In this document: in pieces, positions 44,218 through 52,331 of the stretch
How the letters are laid out: the number at the start of each line of letters is the position of its first letter
How positions within the stretch are numbered: position 1 is the first letter of the stretch
Source of the DNA: Lachnospiraceae bacterium
GTDB lineage: Bacteria > Bacillota > Clostridia > Lachnospirales > Lachnospiraceae
NCBI GenBank assembly: GCA_017433725.1
Contig: JAFRGQ010000007.1
Span: forward strand, 1 to 64,000
Direction: 5' to 3'
Length of the DNA: 64,000 nucleotides
Notes under the pieces: model-generated
What the model was told of the DNA's origin: nothing
The model's database searches: none
The model's input: only the letters and a program-made list of their open reading frames with translations
Program-made: the position numbers and the translations under genes

Positions 44218-44343
44218 AAGAGTGAAGTCGGAGAGCGCGACATACTCTGAGGATGACAGAAGAGTGAAGTCAGAGAGCTTGACATGCGCTGAAGATGGCG
44301 GAAGATTGATGCCGGACAGTATGACGTGCGATGAAGAGGCTGA
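44218..44343 (+). repeat. Three degenerate 42-bp tandem repeats
   Basis: Units start AAGAGTGAAGTCG (44218), AAGAGTGAAGTCA (44260) and AAGATTGATGCCG (44302). Each is exactly 42 bases. In the frame of the preceding gene each unit reads 10 sense codons then TGA, so the array looks non-coding. It fills the gap between the DUF6110 and ATPase genes. Confidence 0.75.
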
Positions 44344-44356
44344 GTGGAGGTTGTGA

Positions 44357-46444
44357 ATGAAATGTAAGATTTTACATGAATCCAGGGGACGTATGAGAGT
44401 TCACGCGGTGGTGCCCCGGATGACGCTTGAAGAAGCGGATATTCTGGAATTTTATATAAAGGCACAGAACGGCGTAAGAGATTGCGTTGTATATGACCGC
44501 ACGGCGGATGCCGTTATTACGTATACGTGCCCGAGAGAAAAAATCATAAAGCTCCTCTCCGGGTTCCATTACTCCGATGCCCGGAAGTACCTGCCCGTCC
44601 ACACGTCGCGTAGTCTGAACCGTGAGTATGAGGAGAAACTTGTTGCCCAGGTCGCTAAGTTTTTCGGGGTTAAGCTCCTGGTACCGATGCCGATCAGAAT
44701 GGCTATGTCTGCCTTTGCAATGACCGGTTATATAAAGAAGGGACTTGAAAGTCTGCTTTCGGGCAAGCTGGAAGTTTCCGTACTTGATGCTACGGCCGTT
44801 ACGGTTTCTATGGTTCGGGGGGATCTGAGGACAGCGGCATCTGTTATGTTCCTGCTGCGCATAGGTGAACTTCTCGAGGAGTGGACACATAAAAAATCGG
44901 TGGAGGATCTGGCCGGCACGATGGCACTGAATGTCGAAAAGGTCTGGGTGAGAACCGAAACGCAGGAAGTGCTTGTATCGGTGCAGGATGTCAAAATCGG
45001 CGATCTGATTATTGTCAGAACAGGCAACATGATACCGCTCGACGGTGTAGTTGAGGAAGGCGAGGCTATGATCAATCAGGCCTCGATCACCGGAGAATCA
45101 CTGCCGGTAAGAAAGACACCGGGCGGATTTATTTATGCGGGAACTGTTGTCGATGAGGGCGAATGCATTGTTCGTGTAGTCAAGATCTCCGGAACCGGCC
45201 GCTATGACAGGATCGCAAAGATGATCGAGGAATCTGAAAAGCTGAAATCCAATACAGAATCCCGTGCATCACATCTGGCAGACCGGCTCGTACCCTATAG
45301 CCTGGGAGGAACTGTCCTTACATATCTGCTGGCACGAAATCCCATGAAAGCGATATCCATTCTGATGGTGGATTATTCGTGTGCGCTCAAACTGGCCATG
45401 CCGCTTTCCGTGCTGTCTGCTATGCGAGAAGCCGGAAGACGCAATATTACCGTAAAGGGCGGAAAGTTCATGGAGGCGATCTCCGAGGCTGATACGATCG
45501 TTTTTGACAAGACCGGAACCCTCACTCATGCAACGCCGAAGGTGGCAAAAATCATCACATTCGGAGGACAGGATGAGAAGGAGATGCTGAGACTTGCAGC
45601 ATGTCTTGAAGAGCATTATCCGCATTCGATCGCAAATGCGGTTGTAGCCGAGGCAAGAGAGAAAGAACTTGAACATGAGGAAAAGCATTCGAGGGTCCAG
45701 TATGTTGTCGCACACGGTATTGCAAGCACGATCGACGGAAAAAAGGTTGTCATAGGAAGCAGGCATTTTGTGCTTGAGGATGAGCAGTGTTCAATTCCGG
45801 AGGATGAAATCGATAAGGTCGCCGGACTGGATGCACAGTATTCCCATCTGTATCTGGCAATCGGCGGAGTGCTGTCGGCTGTGCTGTGCATCGAAGATCC
45901 GATCAGAGAGGAGGCTTCCGATGTCATAAGAAGACTTCATGAACTGGGTATCTCACGGATCGTCATGATGACCGGTGATAACAGAAAGACGGCCGAGGCT
46001 GTAGCAGCCCGGCTCGGAGTTGACGAGTACAGAGCTGAGGTGCTTCCTGAGGACAAGGCGGCTTTTGTAAAAGCGGAGCACGAGGCCGGCAGAAAAGTAA
46101 TCATGATCGGAGATGGCGTGAATGATTCTCCTGCACTCGCTGAGTCTGATGCGGGGATCGCCATAAGCCAGGGAGCTGCGATCGCACGAGAAGTTGCTGA
46201 TATTACGATCGGAGCAGATGATCTCTACGCACTTACAGAGCTTAAAGAGCTGAGCAATAGCCTGATGGACCGTATTAATTTTAATTACAGGTTCATAATG
46301 ACGTTCAATACTGCTCTGATCCTGCTCGGAGTTGTGGGTTTCCTTTCACCTGCAAAATCGGCTCTTCTTCATAATGCGTCTACTATTATGATCGGACTTA
46401 AAAGTATGACTAATCTGAAGGAAGACGAATATAAGCGCACATGA
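44357..46444 (+). CDS. Heavy-metal-type P-type ATPase with SCA membrane motif
   Basis: 695 residues. P-type landmarks are present: TGES in the actuator domain (near 245), DKTGT with the phosphorylated Asp at 384, MTGDN near 536 and GDGVND near 585. The N-terminal 75 residues resemble a heavy-metal-associated domain that lacks a CxxC pair. The membrane motif is YSCALKLAMP, with Cys at 342, in place of CPC or SPC. That fits a poorly defined P1B group and makes copper unlikely; manganese, iron or zinc are possible. The metal cannot be settled here. A DUF6110 gene precedes it. A GGAGG site lies six bases before ATG 44357. Confidence 0.9.
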   Translation: MKCKILHESRGRMRVHAVVPRMTLEEADILEFYIKAQNGVRDCVVYDRTADAVITYTCPREKIIKLLSGFHYSDARKYLPVHTSRSLNREYEEKLVAQVAKFFGVKLLVPMPIRMAMSAFAMTGYIKKGLESLLSGKLEVSVLDATAVTVSMVRGDLRTAASVMFLLRIGELLEEWTHKKSVEDLAGTMALNVEKVWVRTETQEVLVSVQDVKIGDLIIVRTGNMIPLDGVVEEGEAMINQASITGESLPVRKTPGGFIYAGTVVDEGECIVRVVKISGTGRYDRIAKMIEESEKLKSNTESRASHLADRLVPYSLGGTVLTYLLARNPMKAISILMVDYSCALKLAMPLSVLSAMREAGRRNITVKGGKFMEAISEADTIVFDKTGTLTHATPKVAKIITFGGQDEKEMLRLAACLEEHYPHSIANAVVAEAREKELEHEEKHSRVQYVVAHGIASTIDGKKVVIGSRHFVLEDEQCSIPEDEIDKVAGLDAQYSHLYLAIGGVLSAVLCIEDPIREEASDVIRRLHELGISRIVMMTGDNRKTAEAVAARLGVDEYRAEVLPEDKAAFVKAEHEAGRKVIMIGDGVNDSPALAESDAGIAISQGAAIAREVADITIGADDLYALTELKELSNSLMDRINFNYRFIMTFNTALILLGVVGFLSPAKSALLHNASTIMIGLKSMTNLKEDEYKRT

Positions 46445-46476
46445 ATGAGGACAGCAAAGTGATAAGCTATGCAAAG

Positions 46477-46659
46477 TTTATTCTTCATCGCGCAATACTC
46501 GTGACTTCAGTCGTGAGATACGTGTGCAAAGTGAAATCTGGTACATCGTGAGTACAATCTCGCGATGAAGAATAAAAGCCTCCGGCGGATCGCAGACATG
46601 CGCAGTGGAAGGCGCTTACGCGCCGCGCATGTCACGGCAAGAACGCCGAGGCGTTCTTG
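46477..46659 (+). repeat. Dispersed structured element, copy 2
   Basis: Module A: a perfect 16-bp inverted repeat (46477-46492 with 46561-46576) around CTCGTGAC-TTCA-GTCGTGAG. Module B: GACATGCGC (46595-46603) pairs with GCGCATGTC (46625-46633) around GGCGC-TTAC-GCGCC, then CAAGAACGCC-GA-GGCGTTCTTG (46638-46659). Outer stems differ from copy 1 but remain perfectly paired. Confidence 0.88.
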
Positions 46660-46692
46660 AAATGCACATAACACGTCATCTGTTACGATTTG

Positions 46693-46721
46693 TTGCAAAA
46701 ATAAACGGCGTATGCTAATAT
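46693..46721 (+). promoter_or_regulatory. Promoter of the SH3 protein gene
   Basis: TTGCAA (46693-46698), a 17-base spacer ending TGC, TAATAT (46716-46721). It leaves a leader of about 135 bases. Confidence 0.6.
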
Positions 46722-46863
46722 AAGGTCGGTGTTGACGGGTCCAACCGCGCAGCACGGATACTTTAGCATATGTCGTTTTTTATGTCATATGTCATAGAGA
46801 ATGTAATAGAATACTTCGTTATTCGTAGGAAGCATTGTACGTATTAGAAAAGGAGGATGTACT

Positions 46864-48009
46864 TTGGACAATTTCAGAGAATGGCTGTCCGACAATCTTC
46901 GCTACATAGCACTGATTCTTGGAATCCTGGTCGTTGTATTGGGATTATTTTTCGGCGTCAGAGCAGTGGTGAACAGGACTGATAGCAATCAGTCAGTCGA
47001 TCTTGCCACGAACAGTTCGGTTGATACAGCAGCTGTCACTTCTGCGGCAACGAGACCGACTCCGACAGCGGCACAGAAGAAAGAGAGTGAACTCGTATCG
47101 AAGGACGGAAATCTCACAGATGATGCCAAAAAGAGTATCACAAGTGTGATCAATACATATTACACAGCGCTGAACACGCGCAGTACGGATACGGTCAGAG
47201 CGCTGACAGATTCCCTGTCGGCTGAAGATATTACTTCGATCGAGACATCAGAGACGGCTTACTCCGATCTGTCGGTTATCCCGAAGAACGGTCTTTCAGG
47301 CGACGGCAAGACAGCGGTTGCATTTGTCGAGTATAATTATCAGAATCCGGATCAGGCTGTTTCCCACCCGGGGCTTTCCTGGCTCTATCTTCAGTATGAT
47401 GAGAAGGAGGCCGGTTACAAGATTGTTGTGAAGGCTTCTGAGAATGAGGCGATAAAGAATTATGTACAGACATTAACATCCGAACCGGATATCGCGGCGG
47501 TCATTGAGAGAGTACAGACGGAAGCTGCAGCAGCGGATGCGGCAGAGACAGGCGTTCCAACGGATGCCGGTACTACTGAAGACTCTCAGCCGGCCGAGAA
47601 CTCTGAGACTCAGCCGGAAACGCCTAATCCGGATGAGGCTGCTGCTCAAGCGGAAGCTGAAGCAGCTGCACAGGCTGAGGCTGCCACACAGGCTGAAGCA
47701 GCCGCTCAGGCAGAAGCTGAGGCAGCTGCTCAGGCAGAAGCTGAAGCAGCCGCCCAGGCGGAAGCTGAAGCAGCTGCACAGGCAGAGGCGGAATTAGCTG
47801 CTTTGCAGGCACAGCTTGGCGAGAATGAATATGTGATTCTCGAGGCATGCAATGTCAGAAAGACTGCCGCAAACGATGCGGAGGTCGTGACCGTTGTCGA
47901 TCAGGGAGACGTTGTTACTCTGATTGACGCAGATGAGGGCGGATGGTATCATGTCCGGACGGAGAGCGGTGAAGGATATATAGGCAGAAGATTCATCAAC
48001 GCGCAGTAA
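46864..48009 (+). CDS. Membrane-anchored protein with C-terminal SH3-like domain
   Basis: 381 residues from TTG 46864, supported by AAAAGGAGG. One membrane segment at about 12-33 would place the rest outside the cell. Residues 80-215 look like an NTF2-like domain (SVINTYYTALNTRSTDTVRAL). A long Ala/Glu/Gln helix-forming repeat follows (about 258-318, AEAAAQAEA units). A bacterial SH3 domain closes the protein (about 322-380; CNVRKTAANDAEVV, GDVVTLIDADEGGWYHV, GYIGRRFI). Such SH3 domains usually bind peptidoglycan, so the repeat probably acts as a spacer spanning the wall. Its role in wall metabolism is inferred. Confidence 0.82.
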   Translation: MDNFREWLSDNLRYIALILGILVVVLGLFFGVRAVVNRTDSNQSVDLATNSSVDTAAVTSAATRPTPTAAQKKESELVSKDGNLTDDAKKSITSVINTYYTALNTRSTDTVRALTDSLSAEDITSIETSETAYSDLSVIPKNGLSGDGKTAVAFVEYNYQNPDQAVSHPGLSWLYLQYDEKEAGYKIVVKASENEAIKNYVQTLTSEPDIAAVIERVQTEAAAADAAETGVPTDAGTTEDSQPAENSETQPETPNPDEAAAQAEAEAAAQAEAATQAEAAAQAEAEAAAQAEAEAAAQAEAEAAAQAEAELAALQAQLGENEYVILEACNVRKTAANDAEVVTVVDQGDVVTLIDADEGGWYHVRTESGEGYIGRRFINAQ

Positions 48010-48021
48010 AATAATATCGGG

Positions 48022-48117
48022 AGGCTGTCGCATTATGCGTTGAGCCACAAGATATCGCATACCTTATATGTTAGAGATATATTGTGGCAGACACATAATA
48101 TGACAGCTTCTTTTTTA
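48022..48117 (+). terminator. Long cruciform terminator
   Basis: AGGCTGTCGCATTATG (48022-48037) pairs with CATAATATGACAGCTT (48094-48109), with an inner GCCACAA/TTGTGGC arm, followed by CTTTTTT. Confidence 0.8.
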
Positions 48118-48147
48118 TGTCATAAAAAGTTTCGTTTTCTATGAGTT

Positions 48148-48227
48148 CAAGAACGCCTCGGCGTTCTTGCCGCGACGTGCACGGCGCGTAAGCGCCTTCC
48201 ACTGCGCACGTCTGCGATCCGCCGGAG
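48148..48227 (-). repeat. Dispersed structured element, copy 4 (module B only)
   Basis: Inverted copy of module B: CAAGAACGCC-TC-GGCGTTCTTG (48148-48169), GACGTGC (48174-48180) pairing with GCACGTC (48206-48212), and CTGCGATCCGCCGGAG (48212-48227). The middle stem is a third sequence variant that still pairs. Module A is missing or unrecognisable. Confidence 0.8.
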
Positions 48228-48245
48228 ATTCGAATCTTTCACAAG

Positions 48246-48274
48246 TTGCTTTTCAAAGTGCAAAATGGTATCAT
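48246..48274 (+). promoter_or_regulatory. Promoter of the pseudouridine synthase gene
   Basis: TTGCTT (48246-48251), 17 bases ending TGG, TATCAT (48269-48274). It overlaps the first in-frame ATG (48265), so translation must start later, at 48331. Confidence 0.6.
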
Positions 48275-48330
48275 ATTCTCAGTCTGTCCGGGAATATTTG
48301 GGCATTACAGGAACAGACGAGGAGTTATTT

Positions 48331-49116
48331 ATGGATAATGAAGGAATACGTCTTAATAAGTATATAAGCAGCGCAGGCATTTGCTCACGCCGTGAGGCGG
48401 ATCGTCTGATAGAGGAAGGCAAGGTGACGTTTGTCAGAGCTGACGGATCAGAAGAAAAAGCAAATCTGGGATCCAGATTTCATGAGGGCGACAAGGTCTT
48501 TCTGAACGGAAAACTTGTTGAGCAGACCGATGATGAAAAGCTTTACCTGATGTTGAACAAACCTAAGGGAATCATATGTACAGGTGATCGTCGCATAAAG
48601 GAAAATATCATTGATTATGTGGGCTTGCAGCATTATATCTCGTATGCCGGACGTCTGGACCGGGACTCAACAGGTCTTGTTCTGTTGACAAACGACGGGG
48701 AACTCAATGACATGATCATGAGGGCTTCCAATTATCATGAGAAAGAATACTGTGTAAGGGTCGATAAGTTCATAACATATGACTTTATAAACGCGATGAG
48801 AAAAGGCGTGACAATTACACTCGATGATGATCGGCACCTGACCGGCGAGACTGATGCTAACGGCAAGCCAATCGGAAAAACAGTCACAACCAGACCGTGC
48901 AAAGTCTGGAAGACCGGCAAACGCGAATTCCGGATCATTCTGACACAGGGTTATAACAAACAGATCAGACGCATGTGTTCGGCACTCGGATACACTGCGG
49001 TGGAAATAAAAAGAACTCGGATCATGAATCTGGAGCTCGGGAATCTTAAGATCGGAATGAAACGGTTCCTGACGAAAAAGGAGATTGCGGAGCTGAAGCA
49101 TATGGCTGGCATGTAA
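48331..49116 (+). CDS. rluF: Pseudouridine synthase, RluF-like (RsuA family)
   Basis: 261 residues. An N-terminal S4 RNA-binding domain (IRLNKYISSAGICSRREADRLIEEG) is followed by the RsuA/RluB/E/F catalytic domain: YLMLNKPKGIICT, GRLDRDSTGLVLLTNDG with the catalytic Asp, and QGYNKQIRRMCSALGY. RluF modifies 23S rRNA near position 2604; assignment to RluF rather than RluB rests on the MNKPKG and QGYNKQIRRM pattern. ATG 48331 is used because GAGGAG precedes it and the promoter lies over the earlier ATG. ligA follows after 11 bases. Confidence 0.87.
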   Translation: MDNEGIRLNKYISSAGICSRREADRLIEEGKVTFVRADGSEEKANLGSRFHEGDKVFLNGKLVEQTDDEKLYLMLNKPKGIICTGDRRIKENIIDYVGLQHYISYAGRLDRDSTGLVLLTNDGELNDMIMRASNYHEKEYCVRVDKFITYDFINAMRKGVTITLDDDRHLTGETDANGKPIGKTVTTRPCKVWKTGKREFRIILTQGYNKQIRRMCSALGYTAVEIKRTRIMNLELGNLKIGMKRFLTKKEIAELKHMAGM

Positions 49117-49127
49117 GGGAGTCAGAT

Positions 49128-51182
49128 ATGACAGGAGAGAAAAGTTCCATGCCGGAGGAGATTACGGCACAGTACAGAGAACTGACTGACAAAGTAAAAA
49201 AATACAATGAGGCGTATGAGGCGGGTGAGCCGCTCGTTACGGATTACGAGTATGACATGCTCATGCTGCAGATCAAGAAAATGGAGAAGGATACCCCTTC
49301 TCTTGTAAATACATCATCACCGACGCAGACTGTAGGAGCACCGGTAAAGCGTGAAGCGGGCGTGACGGTGGCTCACAATATTCCCATGCTGTCCATTCAG
49401 GATGTTTTTGATAAGAGCGAAGTCATTGCCTGGGCAGATGAAGTACGCGCTATGCATCCGGATGCAAAATTCTGTGTAGAGCATAAGATCGACGGACTCT
49501 CCATGACGCTGCGTTATGAGAACGGAATTCTGTCACTCGCTGAGACCCGGGGGGACGGGTTCATCGGTGAGGATGTCACGCTTAATGCGCGCGTCATTCC
49601 TGACATCATGGATTCGCTTCCGGGAATCGCAGGATATCTCGAGATCAGAGGCGAGGTCTACATGAAGCATGAGGATTTTGACCGCGTTAACAGGATGCAG
49701 GAGATTGCTGGCAAAAAGACATTTGCTAACCCGCGTAACTGCGCTGCGGGAACCCTCAGGCAGCTCGACCCCGAGATGACAAGGGAGCGGGGGCTTTCCT
49801 TTTTCGTATTTAATGTTCAGGAAGGGGCAAATGAATTCACTCTATCTCATCACGCCGGGCTTCTTCGCCTCGATGAGGCAGGCGTAAAGACGGTGCCCCG
49901 CGTTCTCTGTGATACGAATGAGGAAATCATCCGGGCCATCGATGAGATCGGCGAGATGCGCGGAAACCTGCCGTATGATATTGACGGCGCTGTCGTCAAG
50001 ATAGACCAGACTGCCTACAGAGCCGATTTTCCGGCCGGATCCAAGTACAGTGCAGGACACATTGCCTACAAATATCCTCCCGAAGAGAAGGAAACAATCA
50101 TAAGAGATATTGAGATCTCAATCGGAATGACAGGCCGGGTCAACCCGACAGCGGTTTTCGATCCGATCAGGCTCTGCGGGACGACAGTCTCGAGAGCTAC
50201 ACTCCACAATCAGGATTTCATTAATACGCTTCATATCGGTATCGGCGACACGGTCATAGTATATAAGTCCGGCGAGATCATTCCCAAGATCCGGTGTTCT
50301 GTGCCTGAAAAGAGACCGGAAGGAGTCACGGATTTTCAGCTGCCGGATACATGTCCGGTCTGCGGAGGTCCGATTGTACAGCTCCGGGGTATGACCGACA
50401 AAAAGTGTATAAATCCGAATTGTCCCGCTCAGCTCGAGAGGCATCTCATTCATTTTGTGGGCAGGAACGCGATGGATATCAAAGGTTTCGGTCAGGAAAA
50501 TGTTCTCACGCTCGTTCGTGAAGGCCTTCTCCATGATATCGGAGATATCTATACACTAAAGGAACATCGCGATGTCATGCTTGCGAAGAAACTGATCGGT
50601 CTCGAGAAGAGCACGGATAAGCTCCTCGATGCGATTGAAAAGTCCAAACAGAATGAACCGTGGAGGCTTCTGGCCGGACTTGCAATCGACAATGTGGGGA
50701 ATGTCTCTGCGAGGACGATCATGAATACTTTCGGATCGTTTGAAAAGCTTATGCATGCGACACGAGATGAATTGCTCGCAGTGCCGGATGTCGGCGGTAT
50801 AATGGCTGACTCGATCCTCGAATTTTTCGGTGCTGAGGAGAACAGGATTCTGATTGCACGGCTTGGCGAGGCAGGACTGCAGTTGGAGTCTGATTCGGGT
50901 GAGCAGAGCAGCGAACTGTCGGGAAGAACATACGCTGTGACCGGCGATGTAACACATTTTAAGAACAGAAACGAATTGATTGCATTTATCGAGCAGCGCG
51001 GAGGCAAATGCGCAGGCAGCGTTTCGAAAAAGACCTATGCGCTTATCAATAACGATTCGGCATCCCAGTCTTCCAAGAATAAGAAGGCGAGAAGTCTGGG
51101 GATACCGATCATTACGGAAGATGAATTCCTTAAGAGCCTGCAAGCGCCTCAGAGTACAGAGCAGGCGGATGAGACAGAATAA
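49128..51182 (+). CDS. ligA: NAD-dependent DNA ligase
   Basis: 684 residues, slightly longer than usual. The adenylation domain contains the KIDG motif with the nucleophilic Lys at about 120 and ANPRNCAAGTLRQLD. The OB fold has TGRVNPTAVF, the four-Cys zinc finger CPVCGG...CINPNCPAQ follows, then helix-hairpin-helix repeats and a C-terminal BRCT domain (about 595-670; LSGRTYAVTGDVTHF). The enzyme seals nicks in replication and repair. ATG 49149 is a possible alternative start. It lies between rluF and metA on one transcript. Confidence 0.96.
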   Translation: MTGEKSSMPEEITAQYRELTDKVKKYNEAYEAGEPLVTDYEYDMLMLQIKKMEKDTPSLVNTSSPTQTVGAPVKREAGVTVAHNIPMLSIQDVFDKSEVIAWADEVRAMHPDAKFCVEHKIDGLSMTLRYENGILSLAETRGDGFIGEDVTLNARVIPDIMDSLPGIAGYLEIRGEVYMKHEDFDRVNRMQEIAGKKTFANPRNCAAGTLRQLDPEMTRERGLSFFVFNVQEGANEFTLSHHAGLLRLDEAGVKTVPRVLCDTNEEIIRAIDEIGEMRGNLPYDIDGAVVKIDQTAYRADFPAGSKYSAGHIAYKYPPEEKETIIRDIEISIGMTGRVNPTAVFDPIRLCGTTVSRATLHNQDFINTLHIGIGDTVIVYKSGEIIPKIRCSVPEKRPEGVTDFQLPDTCPVCGGPIVQLRGMTDKKCINPNCPAQLERHLIHFVGRNAMDIKGFGQENVLTLVREGLLHDIGDIYTLKEHRDVMLAKKLIGLEKSTDKLLDAIEKSKQNEPWRLLAGLAIDNVGNVSARTIMNTFGSFEKLMHATRDELLAVPDVGGIMADSILEFFGAEENRILIARLGEAGLQLESDSGEQSSELSGRTYAVTGDVTHFKNRNELIAFIEQRGGKCAGSVSKKTYALINNDSASQSSKNKKARSLGIPIITEDEFLKSLQAPQSTEQADETE

Positions 51183-51198
51183 AAGGAGGTAATGAGCT

Positions 51199-52167
51199 AT
51201 GCCTATCAAAGTTCCGAATGACTTGCCGGTACGATCCATATTGGAAAAAGAGAATATTTTCGTCATGGATGAGAATCGTGCGATTCATCAGGATATACGT
51301 CCTATAAAGATCCTGATTCTGAACCTGATGCCTCTGAAAGAAGCAACGGAACTGCAGATCTTGAGAGAGCTTTCCAATACGCCGCTTCAGATCGACTGTA
51401 CGTTCATGTGCATGAAATCTCATGACTCCACACATACATCAAGGAGTCATCTGGATACTTTCTATGTGACATTTGACGAGATCCGCCATCTGAATTTCGA
51501 CGGAATGATCGTTACCGGCGCGCCGGTCGAACTGTATGAATTTGAGGATGTTGATTACTGGGACGAGATCTGCCGTATATTTGCATGGATCAATACACAC
51601 GTAACTTCCACGATTTATCTGTGCTGGGGCGCGCAGGCTGCGATGTATTATTACTACGGACTTGAGAAGGTTCTCCTGGAACGCAAGAAGTTCGGTCTTT
51701 TCCTGCATAAAGTTTACAACCGTAAAGTACCGCTCGTCAGGGGATTTGACGATCAGTTCCTGATGCCGCACTCCAGGTACACCGATGTTCCGACGGAAGA
51801 TATTGAGAAGTGCCCGGATCTGACGATTCTTGCAAGATCAGACGAGGCCGGCGTTTTTCTGTGCATGGCTGAGAACGGAAGGAAGATTTTTGTCACAGGC
51901 CATCCCGAGTACGGACGCACGCAGCTCAAAAAAGAGTATGAGCGGGATCATCTGAGAGGACTTGATACGGCGATACCCGAGAATTATTTCCCGAATGATG
52001 ATCCGACGGCAACACCACCTCTTGTATGGAGAGCACATGCCAATAATCTCTATACCAACTGGCTGAACTACTATGTATATCAGTCAACGCCTTACGACCT
52101 CGGCGGAACGCCGTGGGGAGAAGAAATTCCGGATAACTATGCACGGAAAAACCGCGGAAAGGCATAA
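51199..52167 (+). CDS. metA: Homoserine O-acyltransferase MetA, acetyl-CoA type predicted
   Basis: 322 residues with the MetA signature: LILNLMPLKEATELQILR, the CWGAQA nucleophile Cys near 142, and FLMPHSRYTD. Residue 111 is Glu in TGAPVELYEFEDV. In this family Glu at 111 goes with acetyl-CoA and Gly with succinyl-CoA, so the product is probably O-acetylhomoserine in the methionine pathway. An AAAGGAGG site precedes ATG 51199, 17 bases after ligA. No SAM riboswitch is seen upstream, consistent with transcription from the rluF-ligA side. Confidence 0.93.
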   Translation: MPIKVPNDLPVRSILEKENIFVMDENRAIHQDIRPIKILILNLMPLKEATELQILRELSNTPLQIDCTFMCMKSHDSTHTSRSHLDTFYVTFDEIRHLNFDGMIVTGAPVELYEFEDVDYWDEICRIFAWINTHVTSTIYLCWGAQAAMYYYYGLEKVLLERKKFGLFLHKVYNRKVPLVRGFDDQFLMPHSRYTDVPTEDIEKCPDLTILARSDEAGVFLCMAENGRKIFVTGHPEYGRTQLKKEYERDHLRGLDTAIPENYFPNDDPTATPPLVWRAHANNLYTNWLNYYVYQSTPYDLGGTPWGEEIPDNYARKNRGKA

Positions 52168-52240
52168 ATTCGTGCAGGTTATGTAAAATGCCGTCTGTAT
52201 ACAGGCTGTGAATTGTATTTAATATGAAATACTTGGGGGT

Positions 52241-52268
52241 TTTCATTTTCCGTTAAGTAAGATATAAT
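52241..52268 (+). promoter_or_regulatory. Promoter of the carboxypeptidase gene
   Basis: TATAAT at 52263-52268 with TTTCAT (52241-52246) at a 16-base spacing; the -35 is weak. Confidence 0.5.
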
Positions 52269-52331
52269 AGTGCAGTCTATGAACGAAAATATGAGATGTG
52301 CAGGAAGTTTTAAGAAAAGTAGAAGTAATCA

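Noticed and set aside
48265..48330. Upstream start for the pseudouridine synthase
   Set aside because: The ATG at 48265 lies under the -10 box of the predicted promoter, while ATG 48331 has a GAGGAG site and matches the family's start.
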